Notes: generated by a model not told the origin, from the letters alone. A stretch of DNA of 35,663 bases from Deltaproteobacteria bacterium (GCA_031276635.1 JAISMU010000093.1:1-35663), one strand, 5' to 3'. Counted from the first letter of the stretch, positions 8,501 to 17,528 are shown. Made by a program: numbers and translations.

Positions 8501-11500
8501 GCGAGGGCCTGGTCGGTCAGGGACTGGGCCACCAGCTCTGGGGTGGGCTCGTAAGCTTTGGCCCAGGCCGCCGAATAGAGCCGGAGGCCGGGCCGGGGAA
8601 CCAAGGGGCGGAGGTGGAACTGGTAGTAGGCCTCCTTGACTGGGCCGACGGTGGGGGCGTGGACCGCCGCCACCTCCTCAATGGGAAAGAAGGGAGCCTC
8701 CAGAGCCTGAGCCAGGGCCGCCACCGCCTGCTCCTCCCCGCCCACGGTCACCTCCTCGCGGGTGTTGACGATCAGGATGTAGGCCCGGAAGCGCTGGGCC
8801 GGGGAAAGAGCCTCCAGGGCCTGACGGACAGTTTTTTCCGAGCGAGGGATGAGGCCGGCCACCCATTTCAAGGGTTTTTTGGCGGGCCAGTTCCAGTGGG
8901 TTCGGGGGGCGGCCAGCTCGCCAGCCAGATCCCGGGCGAAGAGCGGGGAGCTCATCAGATCTTGCAGCAGCTGGTCGCGGTCTGGCCAGAAACCCAGAGC
9001 CACCAGGCCGCTGGTTTCCCCCAGCGAGTAGCCCAGGGCGGCCTGAAAGGAGAGACCCAGGGATTCCAGGGCCCGGGTGGCCAGGAGCCCGAAGTTGACC
9101 TGGCCCAGGATAGCCTCCCGGCAGTTGGGTTTTTTGTGGGAGGGGGCCCAAAACAGCTCGCTCTGGAAGTGGGCCGCCGGATCCGCCACCTCGCTCTCCA
9201 GCTGGCTCATGACGTGGGGAAAAGCCAGGGCCAGACCTCGACCCAGGCCCTTGTAGGCCTGGCCGGAGCCGGGAAAGACCAGGGCCACCTCGCCCACCAG
9301 GGGCGTGGCGGGGGCCGGCAGGATCCGGGGTTTGAGGTCGCGGTCCTCTTCCCCGGCTAGGGCTTTCTTGAGGAGAGCGGCCAGCTCCCGACTGTCCCGG
9401 GCTTGCAGGGCCAGAGCCGGGGAGCCGGGCCGGCGCTGGTCCAGGGCCCAGAAGTCCCGGGTCAGAGCCCGGAGTTCCCGGTGGGGGCCGGCTTCCAGGA
9501 GGGCGCTCAACTGACTCAAACGCTCGGCCAAGGGCCACTCCGGGCTCTGGCGGCAGTAAAACCAAACATCGGGCCGGATGGGGTCCGGGGGCACGGTCAG
9601 GGTGTGGGGCTCGCGACCGGCCGCCTCGACCAGCTCATAGCCTGGCCCGGCCACCCGCCGCTCCTCCCCGGGGTTCTTTAGCCAATACACCAGGCCCCGC
9701 CCCCGCCCCAGGGGCCTTAAATGGTGGCGGAGGTAAAAGGCGTTGCGATTGAGGGTAAAGAGGCCGGACAATGGCCCCACCCGCGGCTCCGAGGCCCGGA
9801 TGGTCAGCGTCCCCAGGGGGGCGAGACGCTGGGCCGCCCGCGGGCCAGCCAGCACAATGATGGCCGCTCCCTCGACCCAGATGGTTCGGGGAGCCAGGTA
9901 GCCGGTCTTGGGGTCGCCAAAGGTGTCGACCACCCCGACCACGGCCAGGTCCAGATTGCCGGCCACCAGTTGCCGGGCCGCTTCCAACAGGGCCCGAAAT
10001 CCGCTGTCGCGCTCCTCGGAGAGGGTGAAGGCCGGCCCGCCGCTGCCCAGATAGCGGGCCAGGCGGCTGGCCACCAGCGACCCCAGGGCCCCCAGCACCC
10101 GACTGTGGGTCAGGGGAGCCGGGCCACCCGCCCGTAAACTCTCCACCAAAGCCGGAACCTCGACCGGGGTCAGGAGATTTTTGGCCACCAGAGCCTGGGC
10201 CGCCCGGAGCGGGGCGGTCCAGCGCAGGGCGTAGTCAGCCGCCCGGGGGTCAATTTCCACCCCCATGAAGACGCCCAGGCGGTCGCGGTCCAGAAAGTCC
10301 GGCCAGCTCTCGGGGGCGAGACCCGCCGCCTCCAGGGCGGCCACCCCGGCTTTGAGGGCCAGGGTCTGCTGGGGCAAAGCCTCAGCCAGCTCCTTGGGGG
10401 GCAGTTTTAAGGCGGCCACGTCCAGGGTTAGATCCTGGAAAAAAAAGCCCGTGGTCTTTAAAGCCCCCAGACGCCGGGTCTGAGCCATGGGCGGCTCCTC
10501 CGGGGTCAGCCAGAAGCGCGATAAGGTGTCATAGGAAGGCCAGGGGGCCAGCATGGTCCGGGCGGCGATGAGGGCCACCGAGAGGGGGGGCGACGGGGTC
10601 ACCCGCCGCCCGCGAGGCTTCTTTTTAGCCCAGAGATCGCTTTGATACTCCTCCAGCACGGCCTGGGCGTTGACTCCCCCGAAACCAAAGGCGTTCACCG
10701 CGGCCAGGCGGGCTAGGGGAGCCGGGTCGGGCCAGGGCTCGGCTTCGGTCAGCACCCGCAGGGCCGGCGGACTGGCCAGATCCTCGGCGCTCCTCTCAAA
10801 CCCGGCCGTGGGCGGGAGGATCTGTTTCTTGAGGGCCAGGGCGGTCTTGACCAGAGCCACCGCCCCGGCCGCTGAGAGCAGGTGCCCGACATTGCTTTTG
10901 ACCGAGCCCAGCACGGGGGCCCGGGTCAGCTTCTGGCCGCTCAGAAATTGCCGGATGGCCGCCACCTCGGCCCGGTCGCCCAGGATGGTCGAGGTCCCGT
11001 GGGCCTCAATGAGGCCCAGAGCCGTCGGGGAGCGGTTGGCCAGCTGGAAGGCCGTGGTCATGACTCGGGCCTGGCCCTCGGGGTCCGGGGCCAGAAGATT
11101 GCCGGTTCGGTCATTGCCCAGCCCCACCCCCAGCAGCAGGGCGTAGATCTCGTCCCCATCAGCCAGGGCCCGCTCCAGAGTTTTTAAGACGATGGCCGCC
11201 GCTCCAGAGCCGACCACCAGACCGTCAGCCCGGTGGTCGAAGGGCCGGCAGACCCCGGAGCGGGAAAGGGCCCGGAGCTGGCTGAAGCCCAGCTGGGTGA
11301 AAAGGGGATCGGCCTGAGCCAGACCGCCGGTGATGACGCAGGAGAGCTCGTCGTTGAAGAGTCGGTCCAAGGCCAGGCGGGCGGCGTAGAGGGAAGAGGC
11401 GCAGGCGGCGTCCACAGTGAAGGCTGGCCCGGTCAGCCCCAGGGCCCGGGACAGGAGCCGGGCCGAGTAACCCACCGCCCGAAAGGGGTTGGTCCGGGGC

Positions 11501-11985
11501 GGTTCGGGGAAAGGGTTAAGCGACCAGGCCCGGGTGGCCTCCCGGCCGTAGAGGGAGATGGCCGCCTCAGACTGGCCCCGGGTCGGGAGAATGACGTGGC
11601 CGGCGATGACCCCGACCCGGTCCGGCTCGTGGCCCGCCAGAACGCCGCCAGCCGTGGCCAGCCGCCCGGCTCGTAGCCAATAGAGTAAGGAGTCGTCGCT
11701 TTCCAGAGGATCAAAACTTGAGGGGAGTTTCAAGCCCGCCAGGGTCTCGGGCCCGGGCCGTTCCCCCAGCCAAGCCCCGGCCAGGCTATAGGCCTTGTCC
11801 AGGGCCGGGGGGTCAGCCGGGTCGTAAAAAAGCTCGGGGTCGGCCCCGAAGTCCCGGGGGGTGGCCGCCCGAAAGGCGGTTTGGCGGGCCAGGACCATTT
11901 CCCACAAAGCCTCCGGGCTGGCGGCCCCGGGGACCGCCAACCCCAGAGCCACCACGGCGGCGGCTTGGCGGGGGTCGCGTCTCAC
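5521..11985 (-). CDS. PfaC-like PUFA/lipid synthase subunit: KS-CLF-AT-DH-DH
   Basis: This 2154-aa iterative type I synthase is the second gene of the lipid operon. The KS domain (about 8-448) is intact: Cys195 in VDAACASSL, His329 in EAHGTST, His368 in KSNVGH. A chain-length-factor-like KS (about 500-720) has no Cys at the aligned position (FTLSEERDSG, Arg659 aligned). The acyltransferase (about 895-1230) is intact: FPGSGQ, Ser987 in GYSLGE, His1109 in VHAPT; it resembles PfaB-type AT. A Pro/Thr-rich linker (about 1236-1355) follows. Four hotdog units form two FabA-like dehydratases: 1385-1530 with 1590-1745 (His1638, HFPGDEVMPG), and 1830-1980 with 2015-2150 (His2050, HFPGDPVWPG). The start is GTG at 11983-11985, overlapping the upstream TGA (GTGA). 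Classic PfaC is KS-CLF-DH-DH, with AT in a separate PfaB; here the AT sits between CLF and DH. The product is unknown. Confidence 0.92.
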   Translation of the reverse strand: MRRDPRQAAAVVALGLAVPGAASPEALWEMVLARQTAFRAATPRDFGADPELFYDPADPPALDKAYSLAGAWLGERPGPETLAGLKLPSSFDPLESDDSLLYWLRAGRLATAGGVLAGHEPDRVGVIAGHVILPTRGQSEAAISLYGREATRAWSLNPFPEPPRTNPFRAVGYSARLLSRALGLTGPAFTVDAACASSLYAARLALDRLFNDELSCVITGGLAQADPLFTQLGFSQLRALSRSGVCRPFDHRADGLVVGSGAAAIVLKTLERALADGDEIYALLLGVGLGNDRTGNLLAPDPEGQARVMTTAFQLANRSPTALGLIEAHGTSTILGDRAEVAAIRQFLSGQKLTRAPVLGSVKSNVGHLLSAAGAVALVKTALALKKQILPPTAGFERSAEDLASPPALRVLTEAEPWPDPAPLARLAAVNAFGFGGVNAQAVLEEYQSDLWAKKKPRGRRVTPSPPLSVALIAARTMLAPWPSYDTLSRFWLTPEEPPMAQTRRLGALKTTGFFFQDLTLDVAALKLPPKELAEALPQQTLALKAGVAALEAAGLAPESWPDFLDRDRLGVFMGVEIDPRAADYALRWTAPLRAAQALVAKNLLTPVEVPALVESLRAGGPAPLTHSRVLGALGSLVASRLARYLGSGGPAFTLSEERDSGFRALLEAARQLVAGNLDLAVVGVVDTFGDPKTGYLAPRTIWVEGAAIIVLAGPRAAQRLAPLGTLTIRASEPRVGPLSGLFTLNRNAFYLRHHLRPLGRGRGLVYWLKNPGEERRVAGPGYELVEAAGREPHTLTVPPDPIRPDVWFYCRQSPEWPLAERLSQLSALLEAGPHRELRALTRDFWALDQRRPGSPALALQARDSRELAALLKKALAGEEDRDLKPRILPAPATPLVGEVALVFPGSGQAYKGLGRGLALAFPHVMSQLESEVADPAAHFQSELFWAPSHKKPNCREAILGQVNFGLLATRALESLGLSFQAALGYSLGETSGLVALGFWPDRDQLLQDLMSSPLFARDLAGELAAPRTHWNWPAKKPLKWVAGLIPRSEKTVRQALEALSPAQRFRAYILIVNTREEVTVGGEEQAVAALAQALEAPFFPIEEVAAVHAPTVGPVKEAYYQFHLRPLVPRPGLRLYSAAWAKAYEPTPELVAQSLTDQALAGHRWPDLIHQAYLDGVRYFIEIGPGSGTTRLIRAILGDRPHLAVSLAATAVDEGWAGLSRLLSELWLFGQIPDPWRGQPQPSPEPDPRFLAPINLDPPPLNWPTPLVEPPEVSKTEEPEADYLGWLGRQTQKTEPEPTRPAPSRTDQSRPDPTQTDPIRPGPSLAEPARTAKPPAAKPSVGPAPLEKTPTGETQVLLSRADCLEFALGSIEKVLGPEFREVDSYPSRVLLPAEPLMLVDRVLALEGQAKSLGPGRIVTERDIQAEDWYLESNRISPGLAIESGQADLLLSAYLGADFNTKGLARYRLLDAEVVFLRDLPRVGETARYDIRIARFFHHGETLMFRFDFDGSVAGEPLLTMRGGRAGFFTPAALESGRGLPAGAPSPAAASPGLELSWARPGPQSFSRELTQALREGDYAALGPGFAELRPRSPLLPAGRLALFDEVPAITRSGGIYGRGFIRSEARVDPDSWCLVSHFPGDEVMPGTLMYDAALQTLRLYLLTLGWVTPNPQAVWQPPLMTAQSLKCRGQVTPRTRQVAYEIHPREFQISPGPDREPIALAEAIMWADGRPIAEVRNLGLRLAGVPVEELAERWRAYYQKKSPAQVSPAKKPGPRPSARAASLPPPSTRRPVKTGQLFDKERLNTLISGRMSAALGPLFSRFDEGAHVARLPRAPYDFLDQAEVTQGQVGQVALKTSVTASWNPLAPGREWLLSQAGGQSPSLPYAALNEIALQACGFLSAYMGVALLFDEAMYFRNLGGEATVTREIGAPQEPLVTRATLTKTSTLGQMAIQRYDFATSLGSRVVYEGQTNFGFFSLESLQRQRGLQADSALLGALKPPAHPQTRPYPQGPAWPRGRWLMLEELQEADPRRLWAQSRINPQAWFFAAHFPGDPVWPGSLGLEAFFQAAKYLAVKRYFNGQPEEYAGSFAAPSPGRAHSWLYRGQIPPSSLKMGLGLLVSKTDPHNRALTFNGLMSVDDLVVYQVDNFTVALR

Positions 11986-14900
11986 TGGGTTGGGCCCCTC
12001 TGGTAGGCGGTTAGGGCCGCCAGGTTGGTGCCCTGACCCAGGACGACCACCTCAGCCGGATCCCCCACCGGGGAGCGAATGAGGCGGACAAAGGTCTCCA
12101 CCCCCTCCTCAAGGCCGATGAGGCCCACCCCCTCGCCCAGGAACTGCCCGGCCAAGGACTCGCTGACCATCCCGGCGGCCCAGGGTCCCCAGTTAACGGC
12201 CAGGACCCGGGCCTGCGGGTGCAGCGAGGTCAGCTCCCAGGCGGTCTTGTTTAAGACCTCATTGCCGGCGGCGTAGTCACTCTGGCCCTGCCGCCCGAAG
12301 CGGGCGGTGGAGGAGCTGAAGAAGACCACCAGCTTCAAAGGCTCGGGCTGAAAGGCCTCCAGGAGGTGGGCGGCGATCTGGGTCTTAGTGGCGTAAACCC
12401 GGGCGAAGTCCTCGTGGCTCTTGCCTAAAATAGGATGGTCAGCCAACACCCCGGCCCCGTGAATGAAGCCCCGGATGGGCCCGAAGCGGCTGCGGACGCG
12501 GCGGGCGGCGGTTTCGACCACCTGGGGTCGGGTAAAGTCGCCAGGCAGGTACTCCACCTGGGCCCCGGTGGCTTCCAGTTCCGCTAGATTGCGCCGGAGC
12601 TCCCGGGTGGAGAGGATCAGCCGGGCCCGCTCCCCCAGCTCCCGGGGGGTCAGTTGGGAGCCAGAGGCCTGGTGCAGGGCGGCCTTGATGTCCCGGTCCT
12701 CGGTCAGCTCGGCCAGCCAGGGCGGCTCGGGCGGCCCCAGAGGGGTCCGCCCCAGAATGACCAGGCGGGGCTGAAATAGCCGGCCCATCTCTTTCATGAC
12801 CGCCGCTGTCACCCCTCGACCGCCCCCAGTGACCACCACGGTGTCGCCCGGGCTCAGTAAGGGCTCCGGGCTCTCCCGGGGCCAGTAGGGTTTGAGAGTT
12901 AACTGGGTCGGTCGGTCAATGGCGGCCAGGCCCAGCTCCACCGGCCCGGGGGCGGCCGCGTTTTCCAGAATGGCCGCGATCCAGTTGGGGTGAGGCATCT
13001 CGTAGACGGCCAGTGGCAGATCCAGGGCTCGCGTGGAGACGCCGGGCCATTCCCTGGCGGCGCACTTCAAGAGACCCACCAGGGCCCCGGAGATGGAGTT
13101 ACCCTGGGTCACGCCCTCGGCCGGTCGCGGAAACCCGAAAGCCCCCCCCAGGAAACTGAGACCCACAATGGCCTTGAGACTGGGGCCGCAGATTTCCAGG
13201 GCTTTCAGGGCCTGGGTGATGATCTGGGGGCCCCGGTCCGGGCCGGGCCAGACCAAAAATAAGAGGTCCGCTGGCCGCTCGCGCCAGGCCTCAAAGTCGT
13301 CTCGCCAAGACCGGCGCTCTACCTCAAAGCCCCGGGCCCGCAGCTCCTTGGCCAGAGACTGGGTTAAGCTGTCCGAGCCGACCAGCCGGGCCAGGCCCTG
13401 GCTGGGCCAAGGACTGGGGCCGGTTTCCATGGGCACGAACTCCGGTTCCACGTGGAAGAGGCTGGGTCTCTCCCGGCGGTGGGCCAGAGCCTGATCCAGG
13501 AGGGCCCGACCATTGCCTTTGCCTTGCCCATTGCCGCCCGCCGGGCCGGTTTGGGGCGAGATAGGCTGGTTGGGGCTAGGTTGGTTAAGGCTAGGCTGGG
13601 AGGGGCTGGTCTGGGCCGGGTCAGTCTGGGTAGAGTCTGTTTGGGGTCGGCTCAAGACGCTTTCCTCCCCGAACAAAGCCAGCCAGTCCCCCAGAGTCTC
13701 GGCCGCGGCCAGGTTGGCCTGGCCGGTGGTCGAGAGCCTGGGAAGTTTTTCGGCCAAGGCGGAAAGGATTTCGACTCTTTTGATAGAATCCAGGCCCAGG
13801 TCAGCCTCCAGGCTCATGTCCGGGGTCAGGAGCTCCACCGGGTAACCGGTCTCTTGAGCCACCACGGCCAGAGCCACCGCCGGGCCATCAGGCTCGGACG
13901 CCGCGAGGGGGCGGGCGGAGTCAGCTTGGGCTCCCCGCCCCGCGGCTGGCGAGGAAGAGGTTGGGGCCGCTGGTTGAGGCAGGAGCTTGGCCAGTTCCCC
14001 AATGGTGGTCGCGCCCGAGAGAGCGGCGGGGTCGAGGCTGGGGAGGCACTCCGAGAGGGTTGAGAAGATCTCGACGCGTTTGATGGAGTCCAGGCCCAGG
14101 TCGCTTTCCAGGTCCATGTCCAGCTGGAGGCTCTCAGCCGGGTAGCCGGTCTCCTGGGCCAGAACCTCAATGAGGGTCTGGCCAGGGTCAGGGCTAGCCT
14201 GGACAGGGCTAGTCTGGGTGGGGCTGTTTTGACCGTCTCCCGCCGCCTGGGCTTTGAGCTGTTGGTTCCCACCCGATCGCGGTGGGCTGACCTGGCCCTG
14301 ACATAGTTGAGCCAGCTCCCCCAAGGTTCGGGCCTGACTTGGGCTTTGACTGGCGCTCAGGGCCGGGAAACGCTCGGTTAGGGCGGACAGGAGCTCAACG
14401 CGCTTGATGGAGTCCAGGCCCAGGTCCTCCTCCAGGCTCATGTCCCGGTGGAGGGAGTCCGCCGGGTAGCCGGTCTCGTGGGCCAGGATTTCGATCAGCT
14501 GGGGCCAGACCGCTGGCTCGGACTCGGGGGCGGTCGGGGCCAGGTGAGGGTGGGCTAAACCAGTTGGGGCCAAATTAGTTGAGGTCCGGCTCGACCGGGC
14601 AAGGTTGGCCTGGTTTGGCGAGGTGGTCGGGCTCAGGGCGGTTTGGTCTGATTCGGCCAGGGGAGCCAGCGGGACGGTCAGGGGGGAGCCAGCGGCCCGG
14701 GCCAGGCGTGTTTCCTGGGCCAACTCTTTGAGGGCGGCCAAGGATTGTTTTTGCAGATCCACCAGCTCGCGGAGAGTCTCCCCCGCCAGCGTCTCGCTCG
14801 CCCGGGCCGCGGGAGTCGCCGGGTTCGGGGAGCTGGCCAGGGTCTGGGAATCAGCTGGGGTATTGGGCTGGGCGGCGATTTCTTGGTTGCGCCGGGCGCG

Positions 14901-17528
14901 GTAAAGGTTGGAGCCGGTCAGGTAAACCAGGTGGCTCTGGGGGGTCGGGCTGGGCGTCAGGCTCGGTAAAGAATGGCGGGGCCACTGGCTCAGATCCAGC
15001 TGAAGGCCGCGTTTCATCAGCTCAGCCGCGATCTGGCCCAAGGCGGCCACAGACCAGGGGCCGCTCGCCAAGCCCAAGGCCTTGGACTTGGGGAGACCTT
15101 CGGGGTAGGAGCCGATGACCAGGTAAGTGGTCTTCGGCTCAGAGCCCGACTCGGTTGGCCAGTTCGGGGGAGGCGAGGCGGGGTTTTCCAGGATCTTGCT
15201 CAAGGCGGCCTGAAAAGTCTCCAGGCTGGTGATGGCCTGGCCCTCAAAGAACAGGGGCGCGCGGGGCTCAACCCAAGTCAGGCTCTGGAAAAATTGGAAG
15301 ACTTTTTCTAAAAGAGCCCTAGCCCGGGCGTCTGGTCGAGGCTTGGGGCTGGCGGGCAACGAATTTTGGCTGGCGTGGCGTTTCGACTGGCCCGCGGTCG
15401 ATTTGGCTGGTTTGGGCTTGGCCCGTTTGGCCTCGCCCAGCTCCCGGGGACAATCGTTGATGGCTAGAGCCAGACAGATCGCGTCTTCCAGGGTGAGACA
15501 CCCGGCCAGAAAAGCGGCGGTCAGAAAGCCCGTCCCAAAGCCGGTCACCGCCTCCCAGGGTTGGCCTAGGGAGTCCCATAAGGCCCCCTGGGCCAGGCTG
15601 AGGACAAGGCCTAGGCTGAGCGTGAGCTCCTGAGGGCATGACCTTGGATTGGCGGCCAGTTGGGGCGGAAAGAGAATCTGGCCGAGGGGCCAGGGGGAAA
15701 GGGCGCTGGCTAAGTCCAGAACTCCCTGAAAGGCCGGAAAAGCCAAGGTCAGTTCCCGACCCAGATTGGCCGAGAAAGCCGGAGGGCCGCAGATGAGCCG
15801 GGTGGGTTGAGGCTGATCATTGGGCCCGGCCCAGCGAGCGACGGTCGGCCAGGCTTGGCTGGCCGAGCTGGCCTGAAGCTGTTTTTCTACCTCAGGCCAG
15901 CTGGCTCGCAGTTCCGCGAAGGAGCCGGTCAGGGCCAGGCGATAGGGGGCAGTGGCCTGAAAAGGCTCCGCCCGGGCCAGCCGGTCCAGCTCCTGGGCGT
16001 CCTGAGCCAAAGCCAGGGCCGCCACTCGGGGGGCCAAGCTGGCGGGCTCCAGGCTGGATAGGGCGATCAGGTGACAGTCGGCCTCGTCCAGGGGTTTGGG
16101 CGTCGGGCTCTCTTCCAAGAGGCAATGAAAGTTGGAGCCGCCAAACCCGAACGAAGAGACCGCCCCCCGCCGGGGGTGGTCCCCTTGAGCCAGCCAAGGC
16201 CGGGCCTCCACGTTGAGGTACAGGGGCGAATCCTTCTCCCGCAGGGGGGGCAGGGGCAGGCTGGCTTTGATGGACGGCGGCAGGACCTTGTGATAGAGGG
16301 CCAGGATGACCTTGATTAAGCCCGCCGCCCCGGCCGCCGCCTTGGCGTGGCCGATCTGGGACTTGATGGAGCCCAGGGCGCACCAGGAGTCCGCCCGGTC
16401 GGCCGGCCGATGGGCGCCGAAGAGCTCGCTCAGGGCGGCCAGCTCCGAACCGTCCCCGGCCTGGGTTCCGGTGCCGTGGCCCTCGACCAGCTCCACCGTG
16501 GCCGGGGAGAAGCCAGCCTCCCGATAGGCGGCCTCCATGGCTCGCCGCTGCCCCTGGGGGCTGGGCGCGAAAATCGAGGAGCCGCGACCGTCACTGGAGC
16601 CGCCCAACCCCCGGATGACCGCGTAGATCCGGTCCTGGTCCCGGCGGGCGTCCGAGAGGCGCTTGAGGATGAGGACCCCCAGACCCTCGCCCAACAAAGT
16701 CCCGTCAGCCGCCTGGTCAAAGGGTCGGGCCTCCTCTGTGGGGGAGAGAGCCGGGGTCTTGCAGAAACAGGTGAACATGAAGGGGTCAGTGAAGGTGTCC
16801 ATGCCTCCGGCCACCACCAGGTCTGAGCGACCCGAGCGTAACTCCAGCATAGCCTGGCCCACGGCGGCTAAGGAACTGGCGCAGGCGGCGTCAACCACCA
16901 GGTTGGCCCCCCCCAGGTTCAGGCGATTGGCCAGGCGACCGGCCACCACATTGCCCAAAAGCCCGGGAAACGAGCTCTCGCGCCAGGGGGCGAACTCCTC
17001 GCCGAAACGCTCCAGAACCTCGGCGATGAGGTCCTCGTTGAGCCCACTTCGCGCCAAAGCCCGGCGGACCTGGGGATAGGCCTGACGCGAGCTCATGTGG
17101 CCCAGCATTTCCAGGCCCCCGGTCACGCCCATGATGACGGCGGTGCGGGAGTGGTCCGAGCGGTCAGCCGGGTAGCCCGCGTCGGTCAAGGCGGCGTCGG
17201 CCACCACCAGGCCCAGCAGCTGGGCGCTGTCAATGGTCTCCAGGTCGCGGGGGGCTACTCCGAACTTGAGGGGATCAAACGGGGTCGGGGACAAGAAAGC
17301 TCCCCGGCGGCAGTACATCCGGTCCCGGGCTTTGGGGTCGGTGTCGTAGTAGTCGCTGGGATTGAAGCGGTCCAAGGGTATATCGGTGATGGTGTCCAGG
17401 CCCCGCTTGATGGTGGACCAGAACCCGGCCAGCCCCGGCTGGCCGGGAAAAAGGGCGCCCAAACCGATGACGGCCACGGCCTTATTTTGGTCTGGAGAAT
17501 CCAATTTTGTCTCTAACTCGTAGGTCAT
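11982..17528 (-). CDS. PfaA-like PUFA/lipid synthase subunit: KS-(dead AT)-ACPx3-KR
   Basis: This 1848-aa megasynthase is the first gene of the lipid operon. The KS (about 17-475) closely follows the PfaA pattern, including DxYYDxD and MYCRRGAFL, with Cys216 (DAACASSL), His351 (GHGTGT) and His394 (SQIGHAKAAAG). An AT-like region (about 575-700) is short and reads GFGTG at 663-667 where GHSxG is expected, so the catalytic Ser is missing. Three ACPs carry identical LGLDSIKRVE phosphopantetheine motifs (Ser1040, Ser1148, Ser1248). The C-terminal ketoreductase (about 1370-1790) has TGGGRGVTAA for NADPH and a Ser-Tyr-Asn site with Tyr1752 in SDYAAGN. I start at ATG 17526-17528: AGGA precedes it by 5 nt, and the protein then begins like PfaA. 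An in-frame extension to 17741 lacks homology. The host PPTase and any enoyl reductase must be elsewhere. Confidence 0.92.
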   Translation of the reverse strand: MTYELETKLDSPDQNKAVAVIGLGALFPGQPGLAGFWSTIKRGLDTITDIPLDRFNPSDYYDTDPKARDRMYCRRGAFLSPTPFDPLKFGVAPRDLETIDSAQLLGLVVADAALTDAGYPADRSDHSRTAVIMGVTGGLEMLGHMSSRQAYPQVRRALARSGLNEDLIAEVLERFGEEFAPWRESSFPGLLGNVVAGRLANRLNLGGANLVVDAACASSLAAVGQAMLELRSGRSDLVVAGGMDTFTDPFMFTCFCKTPALSPTEEARPFDQAADGTLLGEGLGVLILKRLSDARRDQDRIYAVIRGLGGSSDGRGSSIFAPSPQGQRRAMEAAYREAGFSPATVELVEGHGTGTQAGDGSELAALSELFGAHRPADRADSWCALGSIKSQIGHAKAAAGAAGLIKVILALYHKVLPPSIKASLPLPPLREKDSPLYLNVEARPWLAQGDHPRRGAVSSFGFGGSNFHCLLEESPTPKPLDEADCHLIALSSLEPASLAPRVAALALAQDAQELDRLARAEPFQATAPYRLALTGSFAELRASWPEVEKQLQASSASQAWPTVARWAGPNDQPQPTRLICGPPAFSANLGRELTLAFPAFQGVLDLASALSPWPLGQILFPPQLAANPRSCPQELTLSLGLVLSLAQGALWDSLGQPWEAVTGFGTGFLTAAFLAGCLTLEDAICLALAINDCPRELGEAKRAKPKPAKSTAGQSKRHASQNSLPASPKPRPDARARALLEKVFQFFQSLTWVEPRAPLFFEGQAITSLETFQAALSKILENPASPPPNWPTESGSEPKTTYLVIGSYPEGLPKSKALGLASGPWSVAALGQIAAELMKRGLQLDLSQWPRHSLPSLTPSPTPQSHLVYLTGSNLYRARRNQEIAAQPNTPADSQTLASSPNPATPAARASETLAGETLRELVDLQKQSLAALKELAQETRLARAAGSPLTVPLAPLAESDQTALSPTTSPNQANLARSSRTSTNLAPTGLAHPHLAPTAPESEPAVWPQLIEILAHETGYPADSLHRDMSLEEDLGLDSIKRVELLSALTERFPALSASQSPSQARTLGELAQLCQGQVSPPRSGGNQQLKAQAAGDGQNSPTQTSPVQASPDPGQTLIEVLAQETGYPAESLQLDMDLESDLGLDSIKRVEIFSTLSECLPSLDPAALSGATTIGELAKLLPQPAAPTSSSPAAGRGAQADSARPLAASEPDGPAVALAVVAQETGYPVELLTPDMSLEADLGLDSIKRVEILSALAEKLPRLSTTGQANLAAAETLGDWLALFGEESVLSRPQTDSTQTDPAQTSPSQPSLNQPSPNQPISPQTGPAGGNGQGKGNGRALLDQALAHRRERPSLFHVEPEFVPMETGPSPWPSQGLARLVGSDSLTQSLAKELRARGFEVERRSWRDDFEAWRERPADLLFLVWPGPDRGPQIITQALKALEICGPSLKAIVGLSFLGGAFGFPRPAEGVTQGNSISGALVGLLKCAAREWPGVSTRALDLPLAVYEMPHPNWIAAILENAAAPGPVELGLAAIDRPTQLTLKPYWPRESPEPLLSPGDTVVVTGGGRGVTAAVMKEMGRLFQPRLVILGRTPLGPPEPPWLAELTEDRDIKAALHQASGSQLTPRELGERARLILSTRELRRNLAELEATGAQVEYLPGDFTRPQVVETAARRVRSRFGPIRGFIHGAGVLADHPILGKSHEDFARVYATKTQIAAHLLEAFQPEPLKLVVFFSSSTARFGRQGQSDYAAGNEVLNKTAWELTSLHPQARVLAVNWGPWAAGMVSESLAGQFLGEGVGLIGLEEGVETFVRLIRSPVGDPAEVVVLGQGTNLAALTAYQRGPTQ

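Noticed and set aside
8260-9360. 366-aa plus-strand open frame
   Set aside because: It is wholly antisense to the KS-CLF-AT region of the PfaC-like gene, Gly/Gln-rich, with no domain; a product of GC-rich codon bias.
8678-9565. 295-aa minus-strand open frame
   Set aside because: Alternate frame within the AT domain of the PfaC-like gene; Pro/Gly/Arg-rich low complexity, no homology.
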